Shown one piece after another: positions 1-9,810 of a stretch of 64,000 nucleotides of DNA. The notes beneath the pieces were generated by a model. It worked only from the letters and a program-made list of their open reading frames with translations, was not told the origin of the DNA and did no database searches. Each line of letters opens with the position of its first letter. Position 1 is the stretch's first letter. The position numbers and the translations under genes were made by a program. This DNA is from Fischerella sp. PCC 9431 (GTDB lineage Bacteria > Cyanobacteriota > Cyanobacteriia > Cyanobacteriales > Nostocaceae): assembly GCF_000447295.1 (NCBI RefSeq), contig NZ_KE650771.1:369500-433499 (forward strand). Direction: 5' to 3'.

Positions 1-1033
<1,033 letters not shown>

Positions 1034-1120
1034 TCAACAACTCATTGTTTCGCTTCAATCATCTATGCAGTCTTCAGGGTTTTGTGAATTTGAGGTTTGA
1101 GATTTGAGATTGTCAAGTTC

Positions 1121-1152
1121 AATCCAAAATCCAAAATCCAAAATCCAAAATC
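1121..1152. repeat. Heptamer tandem repeat in the 23S-5S spacer
   Basis: About four and a half copies of AATCCAA fill the 3' half of the 23S-5S spacer and stop ten bases before 5S. The same heptamer family recurs upstream of surE and of the ABC ATPase, so it is a dispersed short tandem repeat of this genome rather than an rRNA processing signal. Confidence 0.85.
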
Positions 1153-1161
1153 GACAGGTTT

Positions 1162-1279
1162 TCCTGGTGTCTATGGCGCGGTGGAACCACTCTGAATCCT
1201 TCCCGAACTCAGTTGTGAAACGCTGCTGCGGCGACGATAGTTGTCGGGTTGCCGACCGTCAAAATAGCTCGATGCCAGG
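1162..1279 (+). rRNA. rrf: 5S ribosomal RNA
   Basis: About 118 bases bounded by the complementary ends TCCTGGTGTC and GATGCCAGG, which form helix I. The internal CCGAACTCAG is the universally conserved 5S loop. It lies about 130 bases after 23S on the same strand, the normal rrn order, and is followed by an intrinsic terminator. Confidence 0.96.
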
Positions 1280-1304
1280 TTCTTATAATCTCATACTACA
1301 AAAG

Positions 1305-1346
1305 GCCTCCTCTGTTTATTTGTCAAGAGGAGGCTTTTTGTTTTTT
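1305..1346 (+). terminator. rrn operon terminator
   Basis: Perfect 9-bp stem GCCTCCTCT / AGAGGAGGC (1305-1313 and 1326-1334) with a 12-base loop, followed by TTTTTGTTTTTT. This is a textbook intrinsic terminator for the rRNA operon. Confidence 0.95.
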
Positions 1347-1392
1347 ATAGCTCAATACGGTTCAGTTAAGGCTCAAAATCATGTAAATTAGG

Positions 1393-1646
1393 CAATTACG
1401 AGTCATTCGTCGTGCTATTCCTAAATTTCAAGACTTACAGACCGAAGAATTACCTTTTTTTTCGATTGGTTAATTGTCGAGATTTTAGATACGTTGCTAC
1501 CTGAACGTATTCACCGCATTAATCCCAGAGTCGTGAAAAAACCTGTATCAAAGTTTCGCTCTAAAAAGCCTCAACACAGAGGTACCGGACAAAGAGTAGA
1601 AGCTCCGAAATTTCACATTACTAATCAGCTTTCTAGCCTTAACTGA
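1393..1646 (+). pseudogene. IS4-type transposase C-terminal remnant
   Basis: Two adjoining frames read as the C-terminal end of a cyanobacterial IS4-family transposase. The first (from 1393) gives a segment ending ELPFFSIG then a stop; after a one-base shift the next frame continues VEILDTLLPERIHRINPRVV and then KKPVSKFRSKKPQHRGTG, ending at a TGA at 1644-1646. The LLPER-x-R-x-NPRVVK-K and SK(F/Y)xxKK-x-HRGTG pattern is typical of the family tail. No catalytic domain is left upstream, where the rrn terminator lies, so this is a dead, truncated and frameshifted relic. Family assignment is from memory of related transposases. Confidence 0.7.
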
Positions 1647-1728
1647 ACGTGAGTTCGACGGGTTGAAAATGGCACAAAAAAGGCTGAGACTGTCATAAAA
1701 GCAAAAATAAACAAACGTGAGTTCGACG
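1646..1728. repeat. 15-bp direct repeat pair beside the transposase relic
   Basis: AACGTGAGTTCGACG occurs at 1646-1660 and again at 1714-1728, 68 bases apart. The first copy overlaps the stop codon of the relic. These may be remains of insertion sequence ends. From 1729 to the ilvA stop at 1932 I see no convincing gene. Confidence 0.6.
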
Positions 1729-1931
1729 AACTAAAAAACGTCAGGAGGCAGTACAGGCAAATCTTTTGGGTAAATCTCACTAGACCGAAAAGTTTTGCGA
1801 TCGCTAAAAAATAGTAGTCAATACCGTCCCAAAGACGAATCATTCTAGGAGGAGACCATACAGCTTGGTCGAGATCAGCTATAGATTCCAATTTATTTCT
1901 TGGGGAAACTTCAGTGTAAAAAGCCCATGAT

Positions 1932-3443
1932 CTACCCCAAAAACAGCCTATACGCCGGATTTTTATTTTCATCCCAGTAACGATAGCCAAGTGTATCCAA
2001 AAAAGCCTGCCACTCTTCCATTTCGTGAGGAGGAACTTGTATCCCTACCAAAATCCTACCGTAATCTGCCCCATTATTGCGGTAGTGGAACATACTAATA
2101 TTCCAGTTGGGACTCATAGAATCGACAAACTTCATCAATGCGCCAGGGCGTTCGGGAAACTCGAAGCGGTAAAGTAATTCATTGTGGGCGAGGGCAGAGT
2201 GTCCACCCACCATGTGGCGCAGGTGCAATTTTGTGAGTTCATCATCGGTTAAGTCAATTGTCTTGAACCCACAACTTTCAAAAGTTGTAACCAACTTTGC
2301 GCGATCGCCACGATTTTCGATTTGTACACCTACAAAAATATGAGCTTCTTTTTGATCAGCAATTCGGTAGTTAAACTCAGTCAGGTTGCGTCTACCGATA
2401 CATTCACAAAACTTACGCAAACTGCCCCGTTCTTCCGGAATTGCTACTGCAAATATGGCTTCACGGCGTTCACCTAGTTCAGCGCGTTCTGCAACAAAGC
2501 GCAGGCGATCAAAGTTCATATTCGCACCGCAAGCAACAGCTATTAATGTTTGTCCCTGGATTTGTTCCCGTTCTACATAGGCTTTAGCACCTGCGATCGC
2601 CAATGCTCCCGCAGGTTCAACAATTGATCTTGTATCTTCAAACACATCTTTAATAGCTGCACAAGTATCATCTGTATCAACCAAAATAATTTCATCGACA
2701 TACTGCTGACACAGCCGGAATGTTTCTTCTCCTACTTCCCGCACTGCTACACCGTCCGCAAATAAACCAACTTGGGACAGCCGAACACGTTTCCCAGCTT
2801 GCAGCGATTGATACATGGCATCTGCATCTACTGGCTCAACCCCAATAATCTTGATCTCTGGACGCAATCGTTTTACATAAGCTGCAATCCCAGAAATCAA
2901 TCCACCTCCCCCAATCGCGACAAAAATTGCATGAATGGGTTGCTGGTATTGGCGGAGAATTTCCATACCGATGGTTCCCTGTCCAGCAATGACATCGGGA
3001 TCATCAAAAGGATGAATAAAAGTTAAGCCTTTTTCTGCCTCAAGTTGACGAGCGTAAGCATAGGCATCATCATAGGTATCACCCTGTAACACCACCTTGC
3101 CGCCACGCGCTTTGACTGCGTCTATTTTTACCTGGGGTGTGGTTACCGGCATAACTATAATAGCTCGTGTTCCCAACTCCCGCGCACCAAGAGCCACACC
3201 TTGAGCATGGTTTCCCGCAGATGCAGCAATTACACCCTGAGCAAGCAAATCTGGTGGCAAATTTGCCATCTTGTTATAAGCGCCACGCAGTTTAAAGGAA
3301 AATACTGACTGCATATCTTCGCGTTTCAGCATTAGCTTATTATTCAACCGTGCAGATAAATTAGGAGCATATTCTAGTGGTGTTTCTTGGGCAACATCGT
3401 AAACGCGAGCAGTCAGAATTTGTACCAAATAGTCACAAAGCAT
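1932..3443 (-). CDS. ilvA: Threonine ammonia-lyase, biosynthetic
   Basis: PLP-dependent deaminase making 2-oxobutanoate from threonine, the first committed step of isoleucine synthesis, in the cytoplasm. The 503-residue length is normal for the biosynthetic form. The catalytic domain has the PLP lysine in SVFSFKLRGAYN (K51) and the phosphate-binding glycine loop IGGGGLISG near residue 178. The C-terminal third holds two ACT-like regulatory halves (from about 325 and 420), expected to give isoleucine/valine control. The N-terminus MLCDYLVQILTARVYDV matches the cyanobacterial family, which supports this ATG. The acetohydroxyacid pathway partner ilvC is at 58 kb. Its 3' end is next to transposon debris but the protein is complete (ends PAYRLFLG). 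Confidence 0.96.
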   Translation of the reverse strand: MLCDYLVQILTARVYDVAQETPLEYAPNLSARLNNKLMLKREDMQSVFSFKLRGAYNKMANLPPDLLAQGVIAASAGNHAQGVALGARELGTRAIIVMPVTTPQVKIDAVKARGGKVVLQGDTYDDAYAYARQLEAEKGLTFIHPFDDPDVIAGQGTIGMEILRQYQQPIHAIFVAIGGGGLISGIAAYVKRLRPEIKIIGVEPVDADAMYQSLQAGKRVRLSQVGLFADGVAVREVGEETFRLCQQYVDEIILVDTDDTCAAIKDVFEDTRSIVEPAGALAIAGAKAYVEREQIQGQTLIAVACGANMNFDRLRFVAERAELGERREAIFAVAIPEERGSLRKFCECIGRRNLTEFNYRIADQKEAHIFVGVQIENRGDRAKLVTTFESCGFKTIDLTDDELTKLHLRHMVGGHSALAHNELLYRFEFPERPGALMKFVDSMSPNWNISMFHYRNNGADYGRILVGIQVPPHEMEEWQAFLDTLGYRYWDENKNPAYRLFLG

Positions 3444-3581
3444 GGGCGTGAACAGGTTGATAGATGCCGAATAGAGTTAATTTTACGGCAGTTGTGTACC
3501 TGTTTTGTGACTTTTGGAATAAGTGCTATCTACCTTCGATGCTTAAGATCAAAAAAGCATTATTTAAGTTGGGATTGAAAC

Positions 3582-4544
3582 ATGCAAAAGCGACACTTGG
3601 GTACATCGGAAGTGACAATTACACCCATCTTAATGGGGACTTGGCAAGCTGGTAAAAAAGCGTGGGTGGGAATTGAGGATGCAGATTCGATTAAAACCAT
3701 ACGTGCAGCTTTTGAAGCAGGTATTACCACCATCGATACTGCTGAAGTATATGGCGATGGACACTCTGAACGCATCGTTGCTGAAGCTTTATCTGATGTC
3801 CGCGATCGCGTCGAATATGCTACTAAAGTTTTTGCCAACCATCTCAAGTATGATCAAGTTATAGAGGCTTGCGATCGCTCACTCAAAAATCTGAAAACAG
3901 ATTATATTGATATTTACCAAATCCATTGGCCATCAGGTGCATTCAACAGCGAAATTGTCCCCATAAAAGAGACAATGAATGCTCTCAACGACCTTAAAAA
4001 ACAAGGAAAAATTCGGGCGATCGGTGTTTCCAACTTTTCCCGCACCCAATTAGAAGAAGCATCTCAGTACGGACGTATTGATAGTTTACAACCGCCCTAT
4101 TCTCTATTCTGGCGGCAGATAGAAAAAGATATAATGCCCTACTGCATAGAAAATAATATATCTATTCTTGCCTACTCATCATTAGCACAGGGATTGTTGA
4201 CTGGGAAATTTGGACCAGATCATAAATTCGACCCCAAAGACAACCGTACTAGTAATAAGTTATTTCAAGGAGAAAACTTTGCTCGTGCTCAACAAGCTTT
4301 AGAAAAATTGCGTCCAATTGCACAACAGCATCAGTGTAGTTTAGCTCAGTTAGCCCTAGCTTGGTTAATTGCTCAACCTCAAACTCAAGCGATCGCAGGC
4401 GCACGCTATCCAGAACAAGCCAAAAATAATGCCAAAGCTGCTTCTATCCAGCTTTCAGAAACTGAACTGCAACAAATCGATGCAATTGGACACATCGTCA
4501 CCGATCATCTCGATGACAGTCAACTCATGTGGAATTGGGAGTAA
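3582..4544 (+). CDS. Aldo/keto reductase
   Basis: NADPH-dependent oxidoreductase of the AKR superfamily, 320 residues in one TIM-barrel. The catalytic tetrad is visible as D52 and Y57 (TIDTAEVYGDG), K82 (ATKVF) and H115 (YQIHWP). The C-terminal GARYPEQAKNNAKA segment is the expected cofactor phosphate-binding part. It is divergent from ilvA with a 138-base gap that would hold both promoters. The natural carbonyl substrate cannot be told from sequence; related cyanobacterial proteins are general aldehyde/ketone reductases. A second AKR at 57.3 kb is only distantly similar, so this is not a recent duplication. Confidence 0.93.
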   Translation: MQKRHLGTSEVTITPILMGTWQAGKKAWVGIEDADSIKTIRAAFEAGITTIDTAEVYGDGHSERIVAEALSDVRDRVEYATKVFANHLKYDQVIEACDRSLKNLKTDYIDIYQIHWPSGAFNSEIVPIKETMNALNDLKKQGKIRAIGVSNFSRTQLEEASQYGRIDSLQPPYSLFWRQIEKDIMPYCIENNISILAYSSLAQGLLTGKFGPDHKFDPKDNRTSNKLFQGENFARAQQALEKLRPIAQQHQCSLAQLALAWLIAQPQTQAIAGARYPEQAKNNAKAASIQLSETELQQIDAIGHIVTDHLDDSQLMWNWE

Positions 4545-4853
4545 ATAGTTGATGGCTGTCTGTTGGTAGTTCTTTGTTATTTGAAGGAAACACCAACTGA
4601 CAACAAGTTAATTTTTAATATTGAGAAACTTAAAGACTCGTTAACTTCAGTTAAAACATACTTGCGACTAATTTTGATGATGATAGATTAATAGACAGGA
4701 CACCAGATAAAGCACAACCAAACTGAATTGGGCAAATGACTTGGTGTCCCCCGTCATGAAGCCCCTTAGTAAACTGTCAGCATAAGATTAATATAATGTG
4801 GCATGTTTTCCTAACTCAGGAGAAACCAAATCCCTAAGCGGAAAAACAAGATT

Positions 4854-4904
4854 ATGCTGGGTTTGCTGTTAGTGATGTCCACCTTAACTATCTACTTTTT
4901 TTAA
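4854..4904 (+). CDS. Possible 16-residue hydrophobic peptide
   Basis: ATG-initiated frame reading MLGLLLVMSTLTIYFF then TAA. The peptide is almost entirely hydrophobic, long enough for a single short membrane span. An AGGAG lies some 30 bases upstream, too far for this ATG, so translation is unproven. A terminator follows 43 bases after the stop. It may be a small membrane peptide, a type I toxin-like peptide, or simply chance within a small RNA gene. Confidence 0.2.
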   Translation: MLGLLLVMSTLTIYFF

Positions 4905-4946
4905 CTCTGAACGATAACATCAACTTGCTCACCAAAGAGTTTGCAT

Positions 4947-4980
4947 AACCTGGTCCCCTTTGACCAGGTTTTTGCATTTT
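4947..4980 (+). terminator. Intrinsic terminator in the gene-poor gap
   Basis: Perfect 9-bp stem AACCTGGTC / GACCAGGTT (4947-4955, 4962-4970) with a 6-base loop, then TTTGCATTTT. It is too far (about 400 bases) from the aldo/keto reductase stop to be its obvious terminator, so it may end a small independent transcript beginning near 4700-4800. Confidence 0.75.
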
Positions 4981-5676
4981 AATAGACTTTAGAAATTCGG
5001 CTTAGTGCAGAATAGGGGAATAGGAAATAAGCTCAAAGCGCTGAAAATAACACTCCCTATTTTGATTTTTATGTCAATGCGTAGTCCTAAATTAAATCAA
5101 AATGTTTCAGATGCAGACATAACAAAAAAATGTGTATAATCTAGTTACTATTTTTTATCAATGCAATATGCTGATTTTAATTGCCTAGCAGTCAACTTTG
5201 TTAAATCTATCTTGGGATAGATACGTAACGTTTTATACAAATAAATCAATGTTAAAAAAGATACTTATTTTTTAAGATTAAGTTTATTAGTGTATTACTT
5301 TTAACTATCTATCAAGTCTCATAAGTTTTATGAACCTAAGTAATTTAATTATAGTTTTGTAAAAAAAGAAACTATAGCTTTATAAGTTTTAAATAAGTTT
5401 AGTAGTTAATTATTCTTTAATAATTGGTTAATATATCTGATGACTTGGTACTTTTAGCTATGCAAGCATAATCAAAGCCTATAGAAAACATATCGATGGG
5501 TAATAATAAAAAAGTTTACCCGTAGCTCAAAAATTAGAATACCGTAGTTCAAAGAAACTATAGTGTCATGTTCAGCAGTGATTGGGTTGCTCATTATTAT
5601 TTTCCCAAGCCGTACAAGTTTGTTTACCGGTATTACTGCGGCTAAATTTGTTGGCAAAATTTTTTGATACAAAAGA

Positions 5677-6417
5677 ATGCAAATATCTTACGATCTGACG
5701 TTTGTTATACTATCAGTCCTTGTAGCAATAATTGCTTCCTATGCTGTAGTGGGTATTTTTCCTTCGTATATCCAAAAAGAAAATGAAACTAGATTTACGG
5801 TACTAACTCTAGGTGTATTGATGGGCCTTGGTATCTGGACAATGCACTTTATAGGAATGAAGGCTTTAACCACAACAGAAGAGATAAATTATGACATTTT
5901 AGTCACTATTTTATCGATATTGCCAGCAGCACTTGGAGCAAGTTTAGCATTTTATACGCTTATAAGTAAAAACATGAAGCTTCCTTATCAAAAGCGTTTA
6001 CTTATAAGTGCTTTGATTTTGGGTATCAGCATTTCAATTATGCATTATACAGGAATGGCAGCAATGATGATGTCTGCAAGAATTAGTTATAACTATTTTT
6101 TTGTCATATTATCTCTGATCATTGCCTTTATCGCATCATACATATCACTGAGATACTTTACTGTTTTAAATTTTTCAAATCATGGTCGTGTAAAAAAGCA
6201 AGCGAAAATTTTGCCAGCCATACTCATGGGTCTAGCCATTGCATCGATGCACTATACAGGAATGTTCGCTACAAGTTTTATCCCTGACCATACAGTTAGC
6301 AAAAATTCTGCACTCTTACTCAACGAATACTCTATATATGGTCTTGCATTTTATTGTGCATTGATGCTGATTTTGGTTTCACTGGTTGTTGCAGTTACAG
6401 TCAATAAGACAAATTGA
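5677..6417 (+). CDS. Stand-alone MHYT-domain membrane sensor
   Basis: A 246-residue integral membrane protein with about seven hydrophobic spans. It carries the three MHYT signature repeats: MHFIGM (about residues 57-62), MHYTGM (about 125-130) and MHYTGM (about 193-198). MHYT domains are proposed to bind a metal, probably copper, through the His and Met residues and to sense oxygen, CO or NO; this is a family-based proposal, not shown here. Most MHYT proteins carry a GGDEF, EAL or kinase output domain, but this one ends after the seventh span. The neighbour on the right (YqhA-like) is also a small membrane protein, 241 bases away. Confidence 0.9.
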   Translation: MQISYDLTFVILSVLVAIIASYAVVGIFPSYIQKENETRFTVLTLGVLMGLGIWTMHFIGMKALTTTEEINYDILVTILSILPAALGASLAFYTLISKNMKLPYQKRLLISALILGISISIMHYTGMAAMMMSARISYNYFFVILSLIIAFIASYISLRYFTVLNFSNHGRVKKQAKILPAILMGLAIASMHYTGMFATSFIPDHTVSKNSALLLNEYSIYGLAFYCALMLILVSLVVAVTVNKTN

Positions 6418-6658
6418 GTGAACTGGGGTGCATCTTTGAAGACTGAATTTTTAAAGTTTTTTAATCTGTTTACATGATTGTTAAGTACAACACTTTGATT
6501 TTGCTGCAATACTAGACCACCAAAAAAACATGCGATCGCAGATGTGTGGATTAGCAAAATTAATCTCTATGCTAACTATTGAATTTTGCACTTACCAAAC
6601 TTACACTCCATCTATTAGTGTAATGATATTAGATAGTTACTAAATTCTAGAAAAACTC

Positions 6659-7141
6659 ATGATATATCGAGTTCTAGGTATTGGTCGGCAATTTATTCTG
6701 TTGGCTGTAATCTGCTCATTTCTTGCTTCGATCGCAGTTCTCATTTATGGTACATTTCAAACAGGTAATGCAATTTTTCAGGCGATACTTGAAGGGGGAG
6801 TTTCCAGCAAAGGTGCAAAGAAACTGGTGGTGTCGCTTGTTGAAGTAATTGATTTATTTTTGCTCGGAACTGTATTTTATATTACAGCTTTGGGATTATA
6901 TGAATTATTTATTGATGATCGTATTAAAGTACCAGAATGGTTGGAAATCCATAGTATCGATGATCTCAAGGGCAAGTTGATCAGTGTTATTGTTGTGCTG
7001 CTGAGTGTGTTATTTTTAGGACAAGCGGTGACATGGAATTCTGATTCTAATCTCCTCCCTTTCGGAGCAAGTGTTGCATTAGTGATCGCCTCTTTGACTT
7101 ATTTTTTAAGTGGAAAGAACAAGAAGTATAGAGGAGAGTAA
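6659..7141 (+). CDS. YqhA / UPF0114 family membrane protein
   Basis: A 160-residue protein with four predicted membrane segments (about residues 10-30, 60-85, 105-125 and 133-152). The order R-x-I-L-L-A-V near the N-terminus, LVEVIDLFLLGTVFYITALGLYELFI in the second span, and a following short polar loop match the UPF0114 (YqhA) family, whose function is unknown. It stands alone on its strand and faces the RodZ-like gene, with HIP1 and short AT-rich sequence between them. Confidence 0.85.
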   Translation: MIYRVLGIGRQFILLAVICSFLASIAVLIYGTFQTGNAIFQAILEGGVSSKGAKKLVVSLVEVIDLFLLGTVFYITALGLYELFIDDRIKVPEWLEIHSIDDLKGKLISVIVVLLSVLFLGQAVTWNSDSNLLPFGASVALVIASLTYFLSGKNKKYRGE

Positions 7142-7271
7142 TCAAAGCTTTAGGTAATAAAATAAATATGCGATCTGGCGATCGCACTTTATACATTGTC
7201 TGAAATCTGTGAAAAAATAGTGCTGTCACGCACAAAACATTGACAGCACGAGTAGATCCTTCACAATTTGA

Positions 7272-8066
7272 CTATGACCTTGTATTAGCTGCGATCGTCA
7301 CTTCTTTTTGTTTCCCTGGTTCTCCTAGTTGCTTGGCTTTTTCTTTATTGATACTTACCAATACACCACCAGCATTGTCAGTTCTCACTGTTAGTTGCTC
7401 TTGAGCTTTCCAAATTCGGTGAGTTCCTTCTGGTAGTTCGCCTTCATACTCCAATTTGCCATCAACTAATACCTGAATCCAGGATTTTTCTGTTAAGGTC
7501 AAACCTATTTGCACCTGTTGAGGATTATTGAGATTGCTAGTCATGTTGCTAACAGACTGAAACTTTTGTGATGGAATTACAGTCTGTTGATTCTGTTTGG
7601 AGATATTTTGATTATTGTTTGCTGTTTGCAAAGCATTAGCATTCAATAACTGAGATAAGCCACCTACAGAACAAAAAATCATCAATATGTAAAGTAAATA
7701 CAGATGAAATGGACGTAACTCGCCTACTGATGTAGTTTTCCAACCAGATTTTAAGCTAACTCGATTAGTATTTCCAACTGGAAAATCACCGGCAAATTCT
7801 GCACCATTAAAGCCTAATGCATCAGCAAATTGCCGAATTAATCCCTGAATATAAACAGGTTCTGGTAGTTCTTGTAAATTACCCTCTTCAATTGCTTGCA
7901 ACAGTCGCCGGGGTATTCTGGTCAGTACAACCATTTCGTCTAATGATAAACCTTTTTCCTGACGTGAGGAGCTAAGTTGTGCGCCCATAGCTACTAATTT
8001 TTCTATTCGCAGTTGATCCAATGAATTTACGAGATCATGCTTATCTTTATTGTTTAACCATTTCAT
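7272..8066 (-). CDS. RodZ-like helix-turn-helix membrane protein
   Basis: A 264-residue bitopic protein. Residues about 28-90 form a RodZ-type HTH (LSSSRQEKGLSLDEM ... IPRRLLQAIEEGN ... PVYIQGLIRQFADAL), which in RodZ binds MreB rather than DNA. One membrane span lies at about 120-140. A Gln/Asn-rich linker follows, then a DUF4115-like beta domain (KSWIQVLVDGKLEYEGEL) outside the membrane. RodZ links the cytoskeleton to elongation-mode cell wall synthesis. A good ribosome site (AAGGAG) precedes the ATG. It starts 35 bases after the RluB-like gene, so the two are probably co-transcribed. Confidence 0.88.
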   Translation of the reverse strand: MKWLNNKDKHDLVNSLDQLRIEKLVAMGAQLSSSRQEKGLSLDEMVVLTRIPRRLLQAIEEGNLQELPEPVYIQGLIRQFADALGFNGAEFAGDFPVGNTNRVSLKSGWKTTSVGELRPFHLYLLYILMIFCSVGGLSQLLNANALQTANNNQNISKQNQQTVIPSQKFQSVSNMTSNLNNPQQVQIGLTLTEKSWIQVLVDGKLEYEGELPEGTHRIWKAQEQLTVRTDNAGGVLVSINKEKAKQLGEPGKQKEVTIAANTRS

Positions 8067-8101
8067 GTTTTATTGACACTCCTTAGATCCAGCTAAATCT
8101 T

Positions 8102-8857
8102 TCAATAGGAATTTGCTTTAATTTTTTCTAAAAAGCGAATCTCACTTTCTTCTAGATGACGATATTCACCTTCGCGTAAGGTTTTACCTCCAGGCGATCG
8201 CAGTTGAATTTTACCTATGGCGGTACGGTGTAATTTAATTACTGGATGTCCTAATTGTTCCGCGACACGACGAATCTGACGATTTCTTCCCTCCTTTAAA
8301 ATGATTTCCAAACAAGTGGTATCGGCAAATGTTTTAATTAATTTCACCTGTGCTGGTCGTGTTTTTCTCCCATCTAACAGCACACCCTGACGCCAGGTGT
8401 GTAGTACTGATTCGGTCGGATGCCCTTCTACTAAAACCTGATAAGTTTTTGGGATATTATGACGTGGATGGGTTAGCCAAAAAGTTAACTCTCCATCGTT
8501 GGTAAGTATAATTGCTCCTGTAGAGTCTGCATCTAAGCGACCAACAGGGTGAATACCCTGACCAGAATGTAATTCTGGTGGTAGTAGATCCAAAACAGTT
8601 TTTCTTCCGTGGGGATCATGGCAAGTGGAAACTACACCTACTTCTTTGTGCAGTAGCAGATACACTAAAGCTGGACGTTGCTCAGGTGATACTGATTTAC
8701 CGTCAACAGTGATTGTATCTTTTTGAGGGTCAATTTTTTGACCCAAGTGCGCCAATTCGCCATTGACCCGCACGCGCGATCGCCTAATCATCTCTTCGGC
8801 TTGACGGCGTGAGGCAATTCCCCATTGGGATAAAATTTTCTGTAGCCTTTCCTCCAT
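8102..8857 (-). CDS. rRNA pseudouridine synthase, RsuA/RluB family
   Basis: Converts a specific rRNA uridine to pseudouridine. A 251-residue protein with an N-terminal S4 RNA-binding domain (about 1-60) and a catalytic domain with the signature GRLDADSTG, where D109 is the catalytic aspartate. The EGRNRQIRRVAEQLGHPV motif near residue 190 is standard. Length fits RluB or RluE/RsuA-like enzymes; which uridine (large or small subunit) cannot be told here. It is first of a probable two-gene unit with the RodZ-like gene. Confidence 0.92.
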   Translation of the reverse strand: MEERLQKILSQWGIASRRQAEEMIRRSRVRVNGELAHLGQKIDPQKDTITVDGKSVSPEQRPALVYLLLHKEVGVVSTCHDPHGRKTVLDLLPPELHSGQGIHPVGRLDADSTGAIILTNDGELTFWLTHPRHNIPKTYQVLVEGHPTESVLHTWRQGVLLDGRKTRPAQVKLIKTFADTTCLEIILKEGRNRQIRRVAEQLGHPVIKLHRTAIGKIQLRSPGGKTLREGEYRHLEESEIRFLEKIKANSY

Positions 8858-9021
8858 GCGGAAATTACTTGACTTTGAGTCAATACTAAAACATACAATT
8901 ATTTACACAAAACTTTACTTTTGCGGTTTGTAGTTAATAGCCGCAAATGATAAAGTTAAGACTTGTTTAAATATTTATAGATTTGTAAGTAGTTAATCAT
9001 AAGTAATCAATAAAGTGGTAG

Positions 9022-9738
9022 ATGGCACAAAACAACTTAGAAACACAAACTTCGAGCAAAAAAGTTCGCATAATTACGAACGTACTGACGACAGCACTAA
9101 AATTATGGCTGAGATCCCAGGTCAGCCAAGTATCTCAGTTGGAAGTCGAGATTAAAGCGAGTGATCGCCAAATTCTCTCTGGTTGCATTCCTTGGGTGTC
9201 GATTTTTGCTAGTCATGCAGTTTATCAAGGTCTTCATATTACCCAAATTCAACTTGTAGCCGAAAATATTCGTATCAACATTGGCTCAGTACTCAAGGGT
9301 CAGCCGTTAAGGCTGTTAGAAACTGTACCAGTGGTTGGCGAACTAGTAGTAGAAGAAGATGAACTTAATGCCTCTACTTCATCTACTCTATTATCGACTG
9401 CCTTAAATGATGTACTGGATAAACTTTTACCAGAACAATGTCCAAAATCCAAGTCAATTTTTTACCAAAAAATTATTCTTGACAACAGCCGGATTATACT
9501 TTATATTGCCCAACCTTCTGACACCAGTTCCACAGTCTCACAAGTTTGTGCAGACATCAAGTTACTCACTAATCATGAGTTACAACTATCGCACATCCAA
9601 GCCAAAGATACTATGGGAGTAGTGCTAGAAACTCATAATGGACACTATCTCAATTTGGGTTCTGATGTTGATATCCAAGAACTAAAGCTGATCAGAGGAA
9701 AGCTAGTTTGTCAGGGACGAATTAATGTTAACCCTTAG
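9022..9738 (+). CDS. DUF2993 (LmeA-like) family protein
   Basis: A 238-residue protein without a clear signal peptide. It has the DUF2993 layout: a lipid-binding-like beta fold with patterns such as KLWLRSQVSQVSQLEVEIKA, GCIPWVSIFASHAVYQGLHI and the GSVLKGQPLRLLETVPV stretch. Cyanobacteria have several of these proteins; the actinobacterial LmeA member is a mannosyltransferase-linked periplasmic protein, but no role is established for this branch. It is divergent from the RluB-like gene (164-base AT-rich gap) and convergent with dps. Confidence 0.78.
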   Translation: MAQNNLETQTSSKKVRIITNVLTTALKLWLRSQVSQVSQLEVEIKASDRQILSGCIPWVSIFASHAVYQGLHITQIQLVAENIRINIGSVLKGQPLRLLETVPVVGELVVEEDELNASTSSTLLSTALNDVLDKLLPEQCPKSKSIFYQKIILDNSRIILYIAQPSDTSSTVSQVCADIKLLTNHELQLSHIQAKDTMGVVLETHNGHYLNLGSDVDIQELKLIRGKLVCQGRINVNP

Positions 9739-9810
9739 TTGTCAAGTATCAATTGTCAATTCGTAACTTTTATAGCTATAAATTATTGACCATTGACTCT
9801 ATGTCGTAAT

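Larger units (their letters stand above)
4545..5676. other. Long AT-rich intergenic region
   Basis: About 1.1 kb with no convincing gene. It holds an inverted repeat GGACACCA / TGGTGTCC (near 4699 and 4740), a very short hydrophobic open frame at 4854, and an intrinsic terminator at 4947. From about 5000 to 5670 it is very AT-rich and shows no recognisable element. A 66-codon open frame on the minus strand at 5472-5672 has no family look and was not called. Confidence 0.6.

Noticed and set aside
1625-1990. 121-codon minus-strand frame overlapping the end of ilvA
   Set aside because: It overlaps the ilvA C-terminus in another frame, starts within it and shows no family pattern; part of it is transposon debris.
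5472-5672. 66-codon minus-strand frame upstream of the MHYT gene
   Set aside because: Very AT-rich, no ribosome site, no recognisable motif; probably chance.
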